In this document: positions 42,955 through 43,413 of the stretch, in pieces
Layout of the letters: the number at the start of each line of letters is the position of its first letter
Numbering within the stretch: position 1 is the stretch's first letter
From: a bacterium
GTDB taxonomy: Bacteria > Bacteroidota > Bacteroidia > Bacteroidales > Muribaculaceae
NCBI GenBank assembly: GCA_004561555.1
Contig: SFVH01000017.1
Location: 1-43,413 of the forward strand
Reading direction: 5' to 3'
DNA: 43,413 nt
Program-made: the position numbers and the translations under genes
Notes under the pieces: model-generated
Seen by the model: only the letters and a program-made list of their open reading frames with translations
Databases searched by the model: none
Told to the model about the DNA's origin: nothing

Positions 42955-43078
42955 AGTATAATCGTCAAACTCACGTTATTTAAATTTATCGCTTTGGCAC
43001 AACTTCTTCGAGTTAAGATAAATATCTAAATCTGAAAACGTATTTCATTAAGAAACTACTTTTAGGACATCATTTTGT

Positions 43079-43413
43079 CTATATAGTGGCAAACTCTACC
43101 ATGTCGGCTATCTGTAAAAAATAGTCGTTTGACCAAATATCCAGTTCATGAGCATCATCAACAAAAGGCAGAATATCCTGTTTTACAAGATTGATATCTG
43201 TATTACCCAACTTCTCCCTTAACTGTTGCAAAAACATTTCTTTTGAAATGTCGGAACCATTAAACTCCCGTATTCTCTCGTTCAAATGTCTAAAGTCCAA
43301 AGGCACACGATGTCTAACATACCACTCAAAATCATACCAGTCGCGCCCCTTTATCCTTCTTTGCCAAGCCCGATATACCAAGGCATGCATCTTTCCGGCA
43401 AACAAATCAGGAA
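43079..43413 (-). CDS. AbiEii/AbiGii-type nucleotidyltransferase toxin (partial, 5' part outside the window)
   Basis: Only the C-terminal 111 codons are in the window; the frame runs off the right edge. The segment PDLFAGKMHALVYRAWQRRIKGRDWYDFEWYV is the characteristic AbiEii motif set (the FAGK-H-AL and K-GRD-YD segments contribute to the active site). AbiEii proteins are the nucleotidyltransferase toxins of type IV toxin-antitoxin and abortive-infection systems, normally paired with an AbiEi antitoxin encoded just upstream, which would be to the right of this window. It adjoins mobile-element debris, fitting an accessory island. The codon TTG at 43405 is not the real start. Confidence 0.82.
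   Translation of the reverse strand, partial: PDLFAGKMHALVYRAWQRRIKGRDWYDFEWYVRHRVPLDFRHLNERIREFNGSDISKEMFLQQLREKLGNTDINLVKQDILPFVDDAHELDIWSNDYFLQIADMVEFATI

Larger units (their letters stand above)
42258..43078. other. Gene-poor stretch filled with mobile-element debris
   Basis: No intact gene lies in these 821 bases. They hold the amylase terminator, a group II intron 5' fragment, the tail of an IS982-type transposase, and about 120 bases after it (42955-43078) in which I recognise nothing certain. The segment CGTCAAACTCACGTTATT near 42963-42980 could be close to the right end of the insertion sequence. Confidence 0.6.

Overview
The window looks like a chromosomal segment from a gut-type Bacteroidales bacterium, possibly of the Muribaculaceae/Bacteroidaceae kind; the family-level guess is inference. 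The evidence is: repeated TAnnTTTG -7 boxes (the Bacteroidota primary-sigma promoter), few Shine-Dalgarno sites, C-terminal type IX secretion (T9SS) sorting domains, a GldB-like protein, a lipoprotein TamA relative (TamL), a GH97 SusB-type alpha-glucosidase and a plug-extended TonB-dependent receptor. No rRNA, tRNA or CRISPR array was seen.

Layout. Positions 1-560 hold a truncated tyrosine-recombinase remnant and empty sequence. 561-4414 (+) carries susB and a COG2509-type FAD oxidoreductase. 4421-12977 (-) is a tightly packed seven-gene run, in transcription order: GldB-like protein, aroE, comEC, tsaC, sugar transferase, ClC channel, fmt. It is broken only by two tandem nested palindromes at 9173-9330. 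13115-17389 (+) holds a cell-wall amidase coupled to an MCE/MlaD protein, then dnaA and an AlkD-like protein. 17373-25024 (-) reads, from its promoter: an orphan PEP-synthase-type ATP-grasp protein with two receiver domains, a long coiled-coil protein with a possible beta-clamp-binding tail, tamL, and a phosphoglycolate-phosphatase-like HAD enzyme. 25220-31173 (+) is a four-gene overlapping operon: T9SS type B cargo, lytic transglycosylase, uvrA (TTG start) and a 3'-truncated alpha/beta hydrolase. 31151-33559 (-) is a TonB-dependent receptor. 33786-35300 (-) is acpP-fabF. 35849-36415 (+) is efp. 36609-42257 (+) has an exported debranching-type amylo-alpha-1,6-glucosidase and a modular T9SS-type alpha-amylase. 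42258-43413 is mobile-element debris (a group II intron 5' fragment abutting an IS982-type transposase tail) followed by the start-less part of an AbiEii nucleotidyltransferase toxin.

How it fits together. Most of the window is core chromosome: translation (fmt, tsaC, efp), fatty-acid synthesis, replication initiation, nucleotide excision repair, cell wall and envelope biogenesis. A starch/glycogen theme appears at both ends (GH97, debranching enzyme, GH13 amylase). All three enzymes carry export signals, but they do not form a classical susCD locus. The accessory, transferred material is at the two edges.

The least explained content is the PEP-synthase-like/REC protein together with its coiled-coil neighbour, the tandem nested palindromes, and the intron/IS982 chimera. 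I did not find strong evidence for a wholly new multi-gene system.
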